Positions 40,028-50,300 of a stretch of DNA of 64,000 nt are shown here, in pieces. The stretch comes from Streptomyces zaomyceticus (GTDB lineage Bacteria; Actinomycetota; Actinomycetes; Streptomycetales; Streptomycetaceae), in assembly GCF_014656215.1 (NCBI RefSeq), contig NZ_BNBZ01000008.1:213976-277975 (forward strand), given 5' to 3'. The notes beneath the pieces were generated by a model. It did no database searches and was not told the origin of the DNA. It saw nothing but the letters and a program-made list of their open reading frames with translations. Every line of letters starts with the position of its first letter. Positions within the stretch are counted from its first letter, which is position 1. The position numbers and the translations under genes were made by a program.

Positions 40028-41746
40028 CTAGTCGACACCGCGAGTCGAGGCCTCGGCTCCGGTCGGAATCGCGGAGGTCGTACCCCTACCCTCGCTCCTG
40101 TCGGCCACCTCGACGGATGTGTGGTGGCGCCGTCGCAACTCATCCCGTTCGGCGTCCGGGATCGCCATCGACTCGGCCAGCACGCCGGCCAGCGCGTCCA
40201 CCCGAGCGGCGTCGATCCCGGTCTGGAACACCCATCGGATGTTCTCGTCACGCGTGATGAGGTCGATCGTCAGGCGCTCGCCCCTGTCCTGTGCGGTCGC
40301 GGCCCGGACGTATCGGACCTGGTCGATCGGAATGTCCTGACGGATCTCGCCCTGCTCGAGGAACGCGTTCGCCCTCGCCGTGATGACGCGACGATCGGTG
40401 ACGGCGACCAGTGTCTTCGCCGCCGTCTTGTCTCTCGCCGCCGCCAATTTCTCCTTCGCTCCGCTGAGGATCGAGGAAATCGGGCCGAGGGCGTCGAGCT
40501 GATCGGGGAAGCCGAGGACACGGAGGGTCTCGCCGTCCTCGATAAACCATCGCAGGATGCGGAGATACGGATCGAGATCCAGCGATTCGGGCGCGCAGAC
40601 GGCGTCCGGGACGTCGAGCGGCGGGGCCGGCGGTTGGAGCGCGTCGGCGAGCGGCTCGATCGCCTCCAGCAGACGGGCGGAGGTCTGGCGTGCGGCGATC
40701 GCGTCCCTCCGCTTGCCCGGCAGAGCGAGCGTGTCGCGTCCGGGGAGTTCGGCGATGAGGCGCAGCTCCCTCGTCAGCGAGTGGACGAGGCTCCCCGTCT
40801 CGGCGAGAGCGGAGTCGAGCTCCTCGCGGGTGTCGCGCACGATGACGTCGACGAGCCGGGCCTCGTCGGCGCATTCACGTCCGGCGTCTCTCGCCCGCGC
40901 GGCACGGAGCGCCTGGTACCCGGTCCACGCCCTCACGGAGGACAGGAGGGCGTGAGCGTCGAAGAGGATCGCCTCGGCGTTCGTCTCCAGATAGTCGCGG
41001 CGAGCATGCGGGTCGGCCGGCCGGATCTGCCCGATGTGGTCTCTGACGTTCCGTCGGTATAGATCGAGTTGCTTGTCCAACAGCGCTTCGCTGCCCGCGA
41101 CGGTGTCCCACAGGGACGTCGGGACCGATCCGACCTCTCGTGCCTGGTCGACGACCCTGTCGACGGCGGCGATCAGCCCCTTGAACTCGGACCACTGCCC
41201 GCGGCGGACAGTCGTGAGTACCTGGCTCGTCAGCGCGATGTTGGTTCTGACGAGACCGGTGATCTCACTCAGCTGCATCTGGAGGGCGACCATGGCCAGC
41301 GCCGGCCCGATCGCGGCCACGGTCTGCGCCGTGCTCACGGCGGACACGGGGATGAGGCGAGCCTGAGCGAAGCCACTGGTCGTGAGCACCGTTCCGAGGT
41401 TCGCGCCGTCCTTGACGGCGAGCGTTCCGCCGGCTTTCAGGAGGGCCTGTGTCGCGTCGCTGAGCCTGTAGAGCCCCTGCGCGCCTGCGAACGCGCTTCC
41501 GAGGTTGCCGGCCACGGTCGCCGTATTGCCGATCGAGGCGACGACCGTGGAGATCTGCTCCCGGTCGGCTGCCGACACGAGCCCGAAATCGACGAGATCG
41601 AGCTCAAGTTCAGCCGGTACCTCACCGAAGACGACAGCAACTCCCGGGAGCACTTCCGCCAGGACCGTCGAGGGCGTCGACGCCGTCGGTGCCGACAATG
41701 CCGTCGTTGCCGTTGTCGAGTCCGAAGGTTCCGAAGGGTCCTGCAT
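40028..41746 (-). CDS. Unknown protein with C-terminal bacterial PH-like domain
   Basis: The protein has 572 residues. Residues ~1-30 are Ser/Thr/Pro-rich. Residues ~30-165 are Ala/Val/Thr/Gly-rich with amphipathic helices (VVASIGNTATVAGNLGSAF, VSAVSTAQTVAAIGPALAMVAL), so a membrane-seeking or pore-like segment is possible. A helical middle follows (residues ~170-420). The C-terminus (residues ~440-530) reads TLVAVTDRRVITARANAFL, DIPIDQVRYV and LTIDLITRDENIRWVF, the strand pattern of bacterial PH-like domains such as YokE-type. Third positions carry more A and T than in nearby genes, which hints at transfer. The ATG has GGAGG upstream. The function is unknown. Confidence 0.7.
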   Translation of the reverse strand: MQDPSEPSDSTTATTALSAPTASTPSTVLAEVLPGVAVVFGEVPAELELDLVDFGLVSAADREQISTVVASIGNTATVAGNLGSAFAGAQGLYRLSDATQALLKAGGTLAVKDGANLGTVLTTSGFAQARLIPVSAVSTAQTVAAIGPALAMVALQMQLSEITGLVRTNIALTSQVLTTVRRGQWSEFKGLIAAVDRVVDQAREVGSVPTSLWDTVAGSEALLDKQLDLYRRNVRDHIGQIRPADPHARRDYLETNAEAILFDAHALLSSVRAWTGYQALRAARARDAGRECADEARLVDVIVRDTREELDSALAETGSLVHSLTRELRLIAELPGRDTLALPGKRRDAIAARQTSARLLEAIEPLADALQPPAPPLDVPDAVCAPESLDLDPYLRILRWFIEDGETLRVLGFPDQLDALGPISSILSGAKEKLAAARDKTAAKTLVAVTDRRVITARANAFLEQGEIRQDIPIDQVRYVRAATAQDRGERLTIDLITRDENIRWVFQTGIDAARVDALAGVLAESMAIPDAERDELRRRHHTSVEVADRSEGRGTTSAIPTGAEASTRGVD

Positions 41747-41889
41747 GTGATCGCCTCCCCGCGGGAGCGCGCCGTGGCCGGACGTCGTCGGGGCCCCTGC
41801 CGAAGTCTACGGCGCGACAGCCCTCCACTTGCGGGTTCCGATACCTGAGGGCGCAGGACGACGCCCGACGGCCCGACAGTCCGCTGTTC

Positions 41890-42363
41890 TCACGCGGGTG
41901 CGTCCGGTCGCGGTTCCCGCAGGTCGGTGGGCCAGGGGATCTCCTGCAGGACGTCCTCGGGGGTCGGTGCCGCGTCCGGGTACTGGCGGCCGAACTCCGC
42001 CAGTACCGCGTCGTCGTCGGTGCAGAGGTCCCAGCTCGTGCTGTCGAACTCCCTCAGCACCACCCTCAGTTCATCGCCTTCGTAGCCGGCGAAGTCCCCG
42101 TCGATGAACTGCCGGTCCGGGGCGACCCGTGCGAGCAGTTGCAGGGTGCCGATTCCGGCACCGGCGGAGGCTTTCTCGACCTCGCTGGTGGGGATGTCGT
42201 GGATCTGCACCTTCCAGGTGAGGCCGAGCCCGAACCCGCCGAGGCGCACCAGGAGTTCCGCAAGGGTGACGTAGTGCCGTGCGGCGGCCCCGCCCTGCCG
42301 GGGAGGGACGTCGCGCCAGGCCGCGAACGTGATCGATCGGAATGCGGCAGGGGACCTGCTCAT
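41890..42363 (-). CDS. Conserved hypothetical protein, soluble, 157 residues
   Basis: I do not recognise this family. It begins MSRSPAAFRSITFAAWRDVPP and contains VRLGGFGLGLTWKVQIHDIP, DRQFIDGDFAGYEGDELRVVLREFDST and WDLCTDDDAVLAEFG, an alternating strand and helix pattern with many acidic residues and no membrane segment. The ATG 26 codons inside the longest frame was preferred because CGGAG precedes it and the upstream residues look like read-through of a promoter region. Its acidic character and size resemble immunity-type or antitoxin-type proteins, but nothing next to it confirms that. Confidence 0.6.
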   Translation of the reverse strand: MSRSPAAFRSITFAAWRDVPPRQGGAAARHYVTLAELLVRLGGFGLGLTWKVQIHDIPTSEVEKASAGAGIGTLQLLARVAPDRQFIDGDFAGYEGDELRVVLREFDSTSWDLCTDDDAVLAEFGRQYPDAAPTPEDVLQEIPWPTDLREPRPDAPA

Positions 42364-42797
42364 CGGTGCGGGCTCCGTTTCCTTGCGGCGAACCGGGAAC
42401 GAACGTCCCCGGCGTGGGACTCCGCCCCCACTCTTCCCCACGCCCCGGACGGTGCTTCCTCCGGATGCGGATTACGGCCAATGGGAACGACACCCTCCGA
42501 TCACGACGGCGGCCATCGCCGCATCACGTGCGGGGACTGCGATCCGGCGGGGTCGAGGTGAGTCCGTGTCGCGCAAGCATCGAGCGGCGGTCACACGGTC
42601 GTCACATGGCCGTCGTGGTCCCATCAAACTCCGCGACGTCCGGGTGGCTTGAAACCATGCGGATCAACCGTCCGCGCCCGTACCGGCGTTGATCACGTCC
42701 TCCCGGCCTCACATACTGCGCTGACCGGAGACGGGGTGCCGTTTCGCCCCCGGCCGGAATCGACCATTCGACCTCATCCCAAACTCCTGGGGGAGTC
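42364..42797. other. 434-bp divergent intergenic region before the subtilase gene
   Basis: The region separates the hypothetical protein gene (minus) from the subtilase gene (plus). It is slightly AT-richer than the genes. I see no convincing coding frame, and no -35/-10 pair could be fixed; TTGAAA at 42649 is the best -35 candidate but lacks a matching -10. It ends in GGGGGAG, the ribosome site that decides the TTG start downstream. Confidence 0.5.
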
Positions 42798-45700
42798 TTG
42801 CGCGCACAGGTGCACAGAGCACGCGCCTTCACCATCGCGGCGGCCACATCGGTGGCGCTGGTGGCAGGCATGACCGGTCCCACGACGGCGATCGCCGTGA
42901 ACGCGACGACCGCGGCGGACATCACGAGCACGGGCGGCAACCAGCGGATCCCGCTCGTCACGGGCGACCGTGTGGTGGTGAACGCCAAGGGCCGCATGGT
43001 GGCCTTCGAGGCCGCCGAGGGCCGTGAGCACATACCCGTACAGATACAGCGCCTGAAGGGCCGCACCCTGGTGGTGCCCGGCGACGCGCAGCGCCTGATC
43101 TCCGCGGGCAAGCTGGACGAGCGGCTGTTCGACCTCGAGGTGCTCACCGACGCGCGGCTGCGCAAGAGCCATCGGGACGGGCTCAAGCTGATCGTGCAGT
43201 ACGAAGCGGGTGCCGGCGCCGCGCGGGCCGAGGTCCGCACGGCCGGTGACACCCAGCCGCGGCGCACCTTCCCGACCATCGACGCCGACGCCATCCGTAC
43301 GTCCCCGGACGACGTGGCCCGGGTGTGGGAGGCGCTGACCGACCGCCGGGCGAGCGGGGCGCGTGCCACCGCCTCCGGCATCGCCAAGGTGTGGCTGGAC
43401 GGGGTGCGCTCGGCGCGTCTGGACGGCAGCGTCCGTCAGATCGGCGCCGACAAGGCGTGGGAGTCCGGCTACGACGGCACGGGCGTCAAGATCGCCGTCC
43501 TCGACACCGGTGTCGACAGGACCCACGACGACCTGAAGCCCCAGGTGGTCGGCGAGAAGAACTTCTCCGCCTCCCCCGACGCCGTGGACCGTGTCGGACA
43601 CGGCACCCATGTCGCGTCGATCGCCGTGGGTACCGGCGCGAAGTCCGGCGGCCGGTACAAGGGCGTCGCCCCCGGCGCCAAGGTGATCAGCGGCAAGGTC
43701 CTCGACGACGAGGGCTTCGGCGACGACTCCGCCGTCATCGCGGGCATGGAGTGGGCCGCCGCGGAGGGCGCGGACGTGGTCAACCTCAGCCTCGGCGGTC
43801 CGGACAGCCCCGGCGTCGACCCGCTGGAGGCCACGGTCGACAGGCTGTCCGCGGAGAAGGGCATCCTGTTCGCCGTCGCGGCGGGCAACGACGGCGAGTA
43901 CGGCGCCGAGACGGTGGGCTCGCCGGGCAGTGCGGACGCCGCGCTGACCGTGGGCGCCGTCGACAAGGACGACAGGCTGGCGCCGTTCTCCAGCACCGGC
44001 CCGCGGGCCGGCGACGGCGCCGTCAAGCCGGACCTGACCGCGCCGGGCGTCGCCATCACCGCGGCCGCCGCTCCCGGCAGCGCCATCGACACGGACCCCG
44101 GTACCCCGCATCCCGCACCGGGGTACCTGCAGATCGACGGCACCTCCATGGCCACCCCGCATGTCGCGGGCGCGGCGGCGATCCTGAAGCAGCTGCACCC
44201 GGACTGGAAGTCCGCGGAGCTCAAGGGCGCGCTGACCGGGTCCACCAAGGACGTCGGCCTCACCGCGTTCCAGCAGGGCTCGGGCCGTGTCCAGGTCGAC
44301 AAGGCGCTGGCCCAGAGCGTCGTCGCCGAACCGGTGTCGCTGAACTTCGGCATGGCGCAGTGGCCCCACGCCGACGACCGGCCCGTCACCCGGAAGGTCG
44401 CGTACCGCAACCTCGGCACCCGTGACGTCACCCTCGACCTGTCGGTGTCGACGGTGGACGCGAAGGGCAAGCCGGCCGCGGCCGGGTTCTTCACCCTCGG
44501 CGCCTCCGAGGTGACCGTGCCCGCCGGTGGGAGGGCCGAGGTCGACCTCGTCGCGAACACCGCCGTCGGCGACGTCGACGGCACCTTCTCCGGCTATGTC
44601 ACCGCCACCGGCGCGGGCCAGTCCGTCCGTACGGCCGCGGTGGTCGTCCGTGAGGTGGAGTCCTACGACGTCACGCTGCGGACCCTCGGCCGTGACGGCG
44701 CCGACGCCCAGAGCTTCTCCAGCACGCTGACCGGTGTCGGCGGCCCCGCCGCGGGCTTCGGGACCCGTATCGACAACGAGCCGGGCGCCCGCACGGTCCG
44801 GGTGCCCAAGGGCTCCTACACCTACAACACGGCCGTCTACGAGGACCCGTCGGACTTCACGAAGGGCACCGACTGGATCGCCCAGCCGAAGCTGGAGATC
44901 ACGGGAGACACGACGCTCACCGCCGACGCGCGGACCACCAGGCCGGTGGACCTCACCGTGCCCGGTCTCGACCGGGCGGACTACGGCGGCACGTACTACG
45001 AGGTCGCCACCGAGGCCGGCCGGGTCGGCAACGGCTGGGTCCTCCGGGGCTTCACCGGCTTCCGTACCGCTCACCTCGGTCCGGCCGTGACCGACGGCTC
45101 CCTCCTGCAGACCTGGGACGCGCACTTCGTCAAGGACGCCACCACCCAGTACTCGGTGGCCTTCGGCGGCGGGACGAACCGGGTCACGACCGGCTACACC
45201 AAGCACGTGAAGGCGAACGAGCTGGCCACGCTCAAGGTCGGGCTCGGCGCCTCCGCCCCCGGGAAGTCCGCGCTCGTCTCCCCGTACCCCCGTATTCCGG
45301 GCGCGCCGGAGGGCAACGGGTACTCCGACCCGCAGGCGGCGCCGGGCACCCGTACCTTCCTTGTCTCCACCGGTGACAAGGTCGAGTGGCTCACCCGGTT
45401 CAACCAGCTGGGCGATCCCGACCAGTGGGGCTACCCGGCCTTCGAGGGAGGCTACGAGATGCTCCGGCCGAAGCGTTACGAGGCCGGCAGGACGTACAAG
45501 GAGTCGTTCAACGCGGGTGTCTTCGGTCCGCTCCTGGGCGAGAGGACGGGCGTGTTCCGCACCGCTCCCGACCCGGTGACGGGCGTGCAGCAGCTCGTCG
45601 GCTCCGTGCCGCTCTTCGCCGACGGTCAGGGCAACACGGGGTTCACGCCGGGCACCACGGCCACGACGACGCTGTACCGCGACGGTGTCGAGGTCGGCGT

Positions 45701-46169
45701 GAACGACGACCCGCTGACCGGCTCGAAGCCGTTCGCGGTCGACGGCACCGACGCCGAGTACCGGCTGGTGACCTCCGCGGAACGCCCCGCGAAGGCCGCC
45801 GCGGCCTCCACCCGCGTCGAGACCGGCTTCACCTTCCGCTCCCGGCAGGTCGCGGCCACCACGGCGCTTCCGGTGTCCACGGTCCGCTTCGCGGCCCCCG
45901 TCGACCTCGCCTCGCGCGCCCCGGCTCTCGCGCCGGTCGTGGTCCCGGTGACCGTGCAGGGCTCGGCGGCCGGGAGCAACCTCAAGTCGCTGAAGGTGTC
46001 GGTGAGTTACGACAACGGTGGCACCTGGAAGCCGGTGAAGGTCGTGAACGGCCGGATCTCCGTGAAGAGCCCCGCGAAGGACAGCGGGATCTCGCTCTCC
46101 GCCGTGGTCACGGACAAGCAGGGCAACACGTCGACGCTGACCGTCCACAACGCGTGGATCGGCAAGTGA
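42798..46169 (+). CDS. Secreted S8 (subtilisin) family serine peptidase
   Basis: The protein has 1123 residues. The signal peptide includes AAATSVALVAGMTGPTTAIA. A propeptide-like region follows (to ~215), then the protease domain with catalytic Asp236 (AVLDTGVD), His268 (GHGTHVAS) and Ser450 (GTSMATPHVAG). The oxyanion Asn lies in FAVAAGND. After residue ~500 come beta-rich domains (VSLNFGMAQWPHADDRP and VTVPAGGRAEVDL, typical Fn3-like folds; later PVDLTVPGLDRADYGG), giving the large multidomain layout of Streptomyces extracellular subtilases. It should degrade proteins outside the cell. TTG was taken as the start because GGGGGAG precedes it and the signal follows at once. Confidence 0.92.
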   Translation: MRAQVHRARAFTIAAATSVALVAGMTGPTTAIAVNATTAADITSTGGNQRIPLVTGDRVVVNAKGRMVAFEAAEGREHIPVQIQRLKGRTLVVPGDAQRLISAGKLDERLFDLEVLTDARLRKSHRDGLKLIVQYEAGAGAARAEVRTAGDTQPRRTFPTIDADAIRTSPDDVARVWEALTDRRASGARATASGIAKVWLDGVRSARLDGSVRQIGADKAWESGYDGTGVKIAVLDTGVDRTHDDLKPQVVGEKNFSASPDAVDRVGHGTHVASIAVGTGAKSGGRYKGVAPGAKVISGKVLDDEGFGDDSAVIAGMEWAAAEGADVVNLSLGGPDSPGVDPLEATVDRLSAEKGILFAVAAGNDGEYGAETVGSPGSADAALTVGAVDKDDRLAPFSSTGPRAGDGAVKPDLTAPGVAITAAAAPGSAIDTDPGTPHPAPGYLQIDGTSMATPHVAGAAAILKQLHPDWKSAELKGALTGSTKDVGLTAFQQGSGRVQVDKALAQSVVAEPVSLNFGMAQWPHADDRPVTRKVAYRNLGTRDVTLDLSVSTVDAKGKPAAAGFFTLGASEVTVPAGGRAEVDLVANTAVGDVDGTFSGYVTATGAGQSVRTAAVVVREVESYDVTLRTLGRDGADAQSFSSTLTGVGGPAAGFGTRIDNEPGARTVRVPKGSYTYNTAVYEDPSDFTKGTDWIAQPKLEITGDTTLTADARTTRPVDLTVPGLDRADYGGTYYEVATEAGRVGNGWVLRGFTGFRTAHLGPAVTDGSLLQTWDAHFVKDATTQYSVAFGGGTNRVTTGYTKHVKANELATLKVGLGASAPGKSALVSPYPRIPGAPEGNGYSDPQAAPGTRTFLVSTGDKVEWLTRFNQLGDPDQWGYPAFEGGYEMLRPKRYEAGRTYKESFNAGVFGPLLGERTGVFRTAPDPVTGVQQLVGSVPLFADGQGNTGFTPGTTATTTLYRDGVEVGVNDDPLTGSKPFAVDGTDAEYRLVTSAERPAKAAAASTRVETGFTFRSRQVAATTALPVSTVRFAAPVDLASRAPALAPVVVPVTVQGSAAGSNLKSLKVSVSYDNGGTWKPVKVVNGRISVKSPAKDSGISLSAVVTDKQGNTSTLTVHNAWIGK

Positions 46170-46187
46170 CGCCGCGATAGCCGGTCC

Positions 46188-46234
46188 CACCGGCCACGGT
46201 GTCGCCACCCCGGGTGGTGACACCGTGGCCGGTG
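46188..46234. terminator. 22-bp stem-loop between convergent genes
   Basis: The arms at 46188-46209 and 46213-46234 pair over 22 positions with a single G-T mismatch and a three-base loop. It lies 18 bp after the subtilase stop and 28 bp from the 3' end of the DUF1963-like gene, so it probably ends both transcripts. Confidence 0.85.
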
Positions 46235-46262
46235 CCGCAGGTGCCGGCCGACCGGGGCGCGG

Positions 46263-47348
46263 TCACTGGAAGCTGAGCCGGTGCGGGTGCGTCGGGTCGG
46301 CGGGGCAGGTGTGGACCCGCATGAGGCCTCGGCCCAGGTAGACGCCCACCGGGTCGATCACCCGCGGGTCGTCCGCCGCTTCGCGGTCCTCGACCGGAAG
46401 CCAGCTGCGCGAGGCTCCGTCGCACTCCACGGCCGCCACGGTCAGCAGCGGCGGCATCGGCGTCCCGCACGCCGCGCAGTCGACCGGGGCGGGGTCGGTC
46501 AGATGCCAGGAGGCGAAGCCGCCGACCTTCCAGCCCGGAGCGATCGAGAGGTCGCTCCTGTAGTCGATCTCTTCGGGCTCCTGGGCGCGGGCGGCGGCCA
46601 TGGCGGCCTCGTACTCCTCGTACGTCGCGTAGTTCGCGGGTGTCGCGGAGTCGTAGGCGTCCTCGGATTCGTCCTCCTCGTCGAGGAGGCCCTCCTCCCA
46701 GGCGTCGATCTCCTCCTGGAGCTCCTCGTCGAGCAGCCCCTCGTACGGGTGCTCGACGACCTGTTCCGGATGGACGACGCAGGACGTGGGCACGCACTCC
46801 TCGCGGCCCGCGACCGGCGGTTCCGGCTGGGGGGAGAGGACCGCGCCGACGTCGGCCGAGCGTCGCCACTTCAGTACGACGTCGAGGGTCCGGTCCGGTC
46901 CGTGGACCTCGAAGGGGCACCAGAACACCTGGAGCAGGTCGTGGTCCTCGGGACCGACGAGGTCGGGCACGTCACGGGTGTGGAGCTGGGCGACGGCCAG
47001 CATCGGCAGCGGGTCGTCGTCCCGGAGCCCGGGGGCGTGGTTCCCCCGTGTCATCCCGTCGAGGAGCCGCTGCTCCTCGACGGTGAAGTCCCGTCCCCGC
47101 GCCTCGTCCTGGATGCGCCTGCGGAGCCGTACGTCGGACAGCGAGTGCCCCGTGCCCTTCGGGTGTACGGCGGTGCAGACCGGCCACGGTTCGTCGGCCG
47201 GCCACAGCAGCGGCCCCGCGACGGAGCTCTCCTCCGGCTTGGCCGTGCCGTGGCGCGGGTGCAGCCGGGTCGTCGTCCGCCGGTACGCGGCGAGGGCCGG
47301 GAACAGCGCTTCGATGTCGACGGGACGCGGGGGCGTGGTGCGGGTCAT
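46263..47348 (-). CDS. DUF1963/YwqG-like protein, candidate Rhs immunity protein
   Basis: The protein has 361 residues. LLWPADEPWPVC, PLPMLAVAQLHTRDVPDLVG and DLLQVFWCPFEVHG match the layout of DUF1963 (YwqG), and the C-terminal GWKVGGFASWHLTDPAPVDC with CAACGTPM corresponds to the second half of the fold. A long acidic stretch (residues ~190-255, many Glu and Asp) is inserted in the middle. No signal peptide is present, so it acts in the cytoplasm. It starts 34 bp after the Rhs toxin gene on the same strand with GGAGG upstream, the usual position of an immunity gene. The immunity role is inference from position and from its strongly acidic nature, which would suit binding to a nuclease. Confidence 0.75.
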   Translation of the reverse strand: MTRTTPPRPVDIEALFPALAAYRRTTTRLHPRHGTAKPEESSVAGPLLWPADEPWPVCTAVHPKGTGHSLSDVRLRRRIQDEARGRDFTVEEQRLLDGMTRGNHAPGLRDDDPLPMLAVAQLHTRDVPDLVGPEDHDLLQVFWCPFEVHGPDRTLDVVLKWRRSADVGAVLSPQPEPPVAGREECVPTSCVVHPEQVVEHPYEGLLDEELQEEIDAWEEGLLDEEDESEDAYDSATPANYATYEEYEAAMAAARAQEPEEIDYRSDLSIAPGWKVGGFASWHLTDPAPVDCAACGTPMPPLLTVAAVECDGASRSWLPVEDREAADDPRVIDPVGVYLGRGLMRVHTCPADPTHPHRLSFQ

Positions 47349-47382
47349 GGCGCGGTTCCTCCAAGGCGGTTCGGCTTCGATG

Positions 47383-50300
47383 CTATAGCCCGGGCACGGC
47401 GGTCCGGACTCCCGCGGCGGGGTTCTCCAGGCTGTGGGTGAAGGAGAATCCCTTGTTGCCGAAGGCCGTGAACTCCAGCCGGATCGGGATGGGGTTGGCC
47501 CCTTCGTAGATCGGCTTGATGTGGTACTGCACCACTTCCTTGTTCTTCGTGACCTGGTCGAAGATGACCTGCTCCACCTGGTCGCGCTGGTCCGGCGAGT
47601 TGGTCGGGGTCTGGGTCTGGGTGACGAGGTTGTGCCAGGCCAGTCGCCCCTTGCCCGCGCCGCCGAGCCGGTCGGCGAGGAGATGGCCGCGGGCCTCGTT
47701 GAAGGCGGTGCCGTCGCCGCGCCAGCCCGGCGGCTTGAGCTTGCCCGCCTCCGTGCCCTTCTTCGCGTCGACGATCTCGGGTCGCAGGCACGCGTAGACG
47801 CCGGTGGGCCTGCCCAGGTGGTCGAGCCGGCCGTACCGGATCGAGCCGTCCCAGTCGTAGGCGTCCATCTGGCACCGCTTGGGCGCGAGGCCCAGCGGGT
47901 CGGTCCACACCCATGGGTTGACCACATAGGTGGAGGGGTTGGGCGCCGGGGCGAGGCCCAGCGGGTCGGGGCTCGTGAAGCGTGCGGTGTCGGGGTCGTA
48001 GTGGCGGAAGTAGCTGGAGTGGAGGCCGGTCTCGGGGTCGGCGTACTGCCCGGGGAAGCGGAGCGGGGTGTAGGCGGTGGCGGCCCGGTTCCAGCCGGTG
48101 GTGCCCCAGCAGGTGGACCTGCTGCGCCAGGCCGTCTCCCCGTCCGGGGAGACGAGTTCGGTGGGGGTGCCGACCAGGTCGGTCACGACGGCGAAGAAGC
48201 GCGCGTCGACCTCGCCGTCGTCCAGCGGCCTGCGTTCGTACTGGGCCAGGGGCCGGTGGCCCTCGTACTCCCAGGTGAGGACGGTGCCGACGGTCTCGTC
48301 GTACTGCTCGACGAGGAGCGGGCCGTCCCAGGTGAAGCGGGTCGTCTCGACGATCGTGGTGCCGTCGGCGGCCATCCGGTGCTTGGCGCTGCGGCGGCCC
48401 AGCGGGTCGTAGGCGTAGGTCCACAGGGTGCCGTCGGGCGTGGTGCACGAGACGAGGCGGTCCTCCGCGTCGTAGGCGTACCGCCACGCGTCGGGCTTGC
48501 GTGAGAGCCGGGTGCGGCGGCGCGTCACGACCCGTCCGGCGGCGTCGTGCTCGTAGTGGACGTCGCCCGCGGAGACGAGATGGGCGCCCTCGTAGCGGCG
48601 CCGACCGCGGGCCTCGGTGTGTCCGGCGGCCTCGGGCCACTCGGCCGAGGTCTGGTTGCCGGCGGCGTCGTACGCGTACCGCTCCACCCAGTCGGGTGCC
48701 TCGACGGACAGCGGCCTGCCCACCGGGTCGAGGGTGATGCGCTTGTCCCGGCGTGCGCGGTCGCCGACGCTCTCGCCGAGCGCGACGGGGTAGCCGTCGG
48801 CACGGTAGGCGTAGTCGCGGGAGCGCACCGGCTCGGGCGAGCCGGGTGCGGACAGTGTCTGGCCGACGGGCCGGCCGATCCGGTCCCAGACGGTGGTCAG
48901 CGTGGTGGGTGTCCCGGGGGCGCCCCAGCTGCGGGTGAGTTCCCGGCCGAGGGAGTCGTGGGTGAAGGTGAGCGCGTGGCCGTCGGTGGAGAGGGAGACC
49001 CGGTCGCCGGCCGCGTTGTACGTGAGGTGGCTGACCGCGCCGGTGGGGGTGACGCGGGTGACGGGGCGGCCGGCCGTGTCGTAGGTGTGGCGGAGGGTGC
49101 GTCCGTCGACGGTCTCGGCGAGGGGCCTGCCGAGCGCGTCCCGCTCGATGGTGAGCAGGGATGTGGCGGTGCGGGCCTCGACCAGCGCTCCGGAGCGGTC
49201 GTAGGCGTAGTGGGTCTCGGCCCCGTCGGCGTTCCGCGTCACCAGGCGGTCCATCGCGTCCCAGGCGTAGGTGACGGTCCGGCCGAGGGACGTGGTGCGG
49301 CTGGTCAGCCGGTTCGCGGCGTCGTAGGCGTATGTGAGGGTCCGGCCGTCGAAGTCGGTCTCCGCCTCCAGGCGGCCGGTCGCGTCGTAGCGGTAGTGCC
49401 AGTCCTGTCCGAGGGCGTTGGTCACCCGGAGCAGTCGAAGCTCGGTGTCGTACCGCAGTTCGTGGCGAGCGCCGTCGGGCGCGAGGCGGGCGAGGGGCTT
49501 GTCGAAGGGGCCGTACTCGGTGCTCCACACGCCGCCGGCGGCGTCGGTGTACGCCAGGCAGTTGCCCTCCGGGTCCCAGGTCCAGGATTCGCGCGAGCCG
49601 TCGGACGCGGTCCGGTTCCTCAGCCGGTCGTCGTGGTCCCAGTCGAATTCCTCGCGTCCGCCGGACGGGTCGGTGATCACCAGGGGCCGGCCCCGGTGGT
49701 CGCGACGGACGGTGGCCACCCCGCCTTCGGCACCGGTGATCTCGACCGGGAGTCCGGCACGGTCGGATCGGATGCGGAGGGTGTTGCCCAGGGCGTCGTC
49801 GACGGAGGCGACGGCGCCCGTCGGCTCGTGGGTGAAGCGGGTGACCGCACCGTCGGGGCCCTGGGTGGAGGTGCAGTTGCCGTGGTCGTCGAAGGTCTGC
49901 CGCCACGGGGTGCCGTCGGCGGTGATCACCTCGAGGGGCTGGTTGCGCTCGTCGTAGCGGGCCGTCGCCGTGCTCCCGTCGGGCAGCCGGACCTCCACGA
50001 GGTTGCCCGCCTCGTCCCAGGTGAGTTCGGTGGTGTGGCCGAGGGGGTCGGTGCGGCTGAGCGGGCGGTCGTACGCGTCCCAGGTGAGGTGGGTGGTGTG
50101 GCCGAGGGCGTCGGTCTCGGCGACGACCTGGAGCCGGTCGTCGAGGACCAGGGTGCTGGTGGCGCCCGTGGAGTCCGTGTACCGCGTGATGCGGTGGCCG
50201 GTGTCGGGGTGGACGTCGTAGGCGAACCGCGAGGAGAGGATGCCGTCGGGGCCGACGGTGCCGGTGACCCGCCCGTCGGCGTCGTAGACGTAGCGGAAGG

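Noticed and set aside
42774..46223. 1149-codon open frame antisense to the subtilase gene
   Set aside because: The plus strand carries a perfect catalytic triad and signal peptide; the antisense product is Arg/Gly/Val-rich with no domain.
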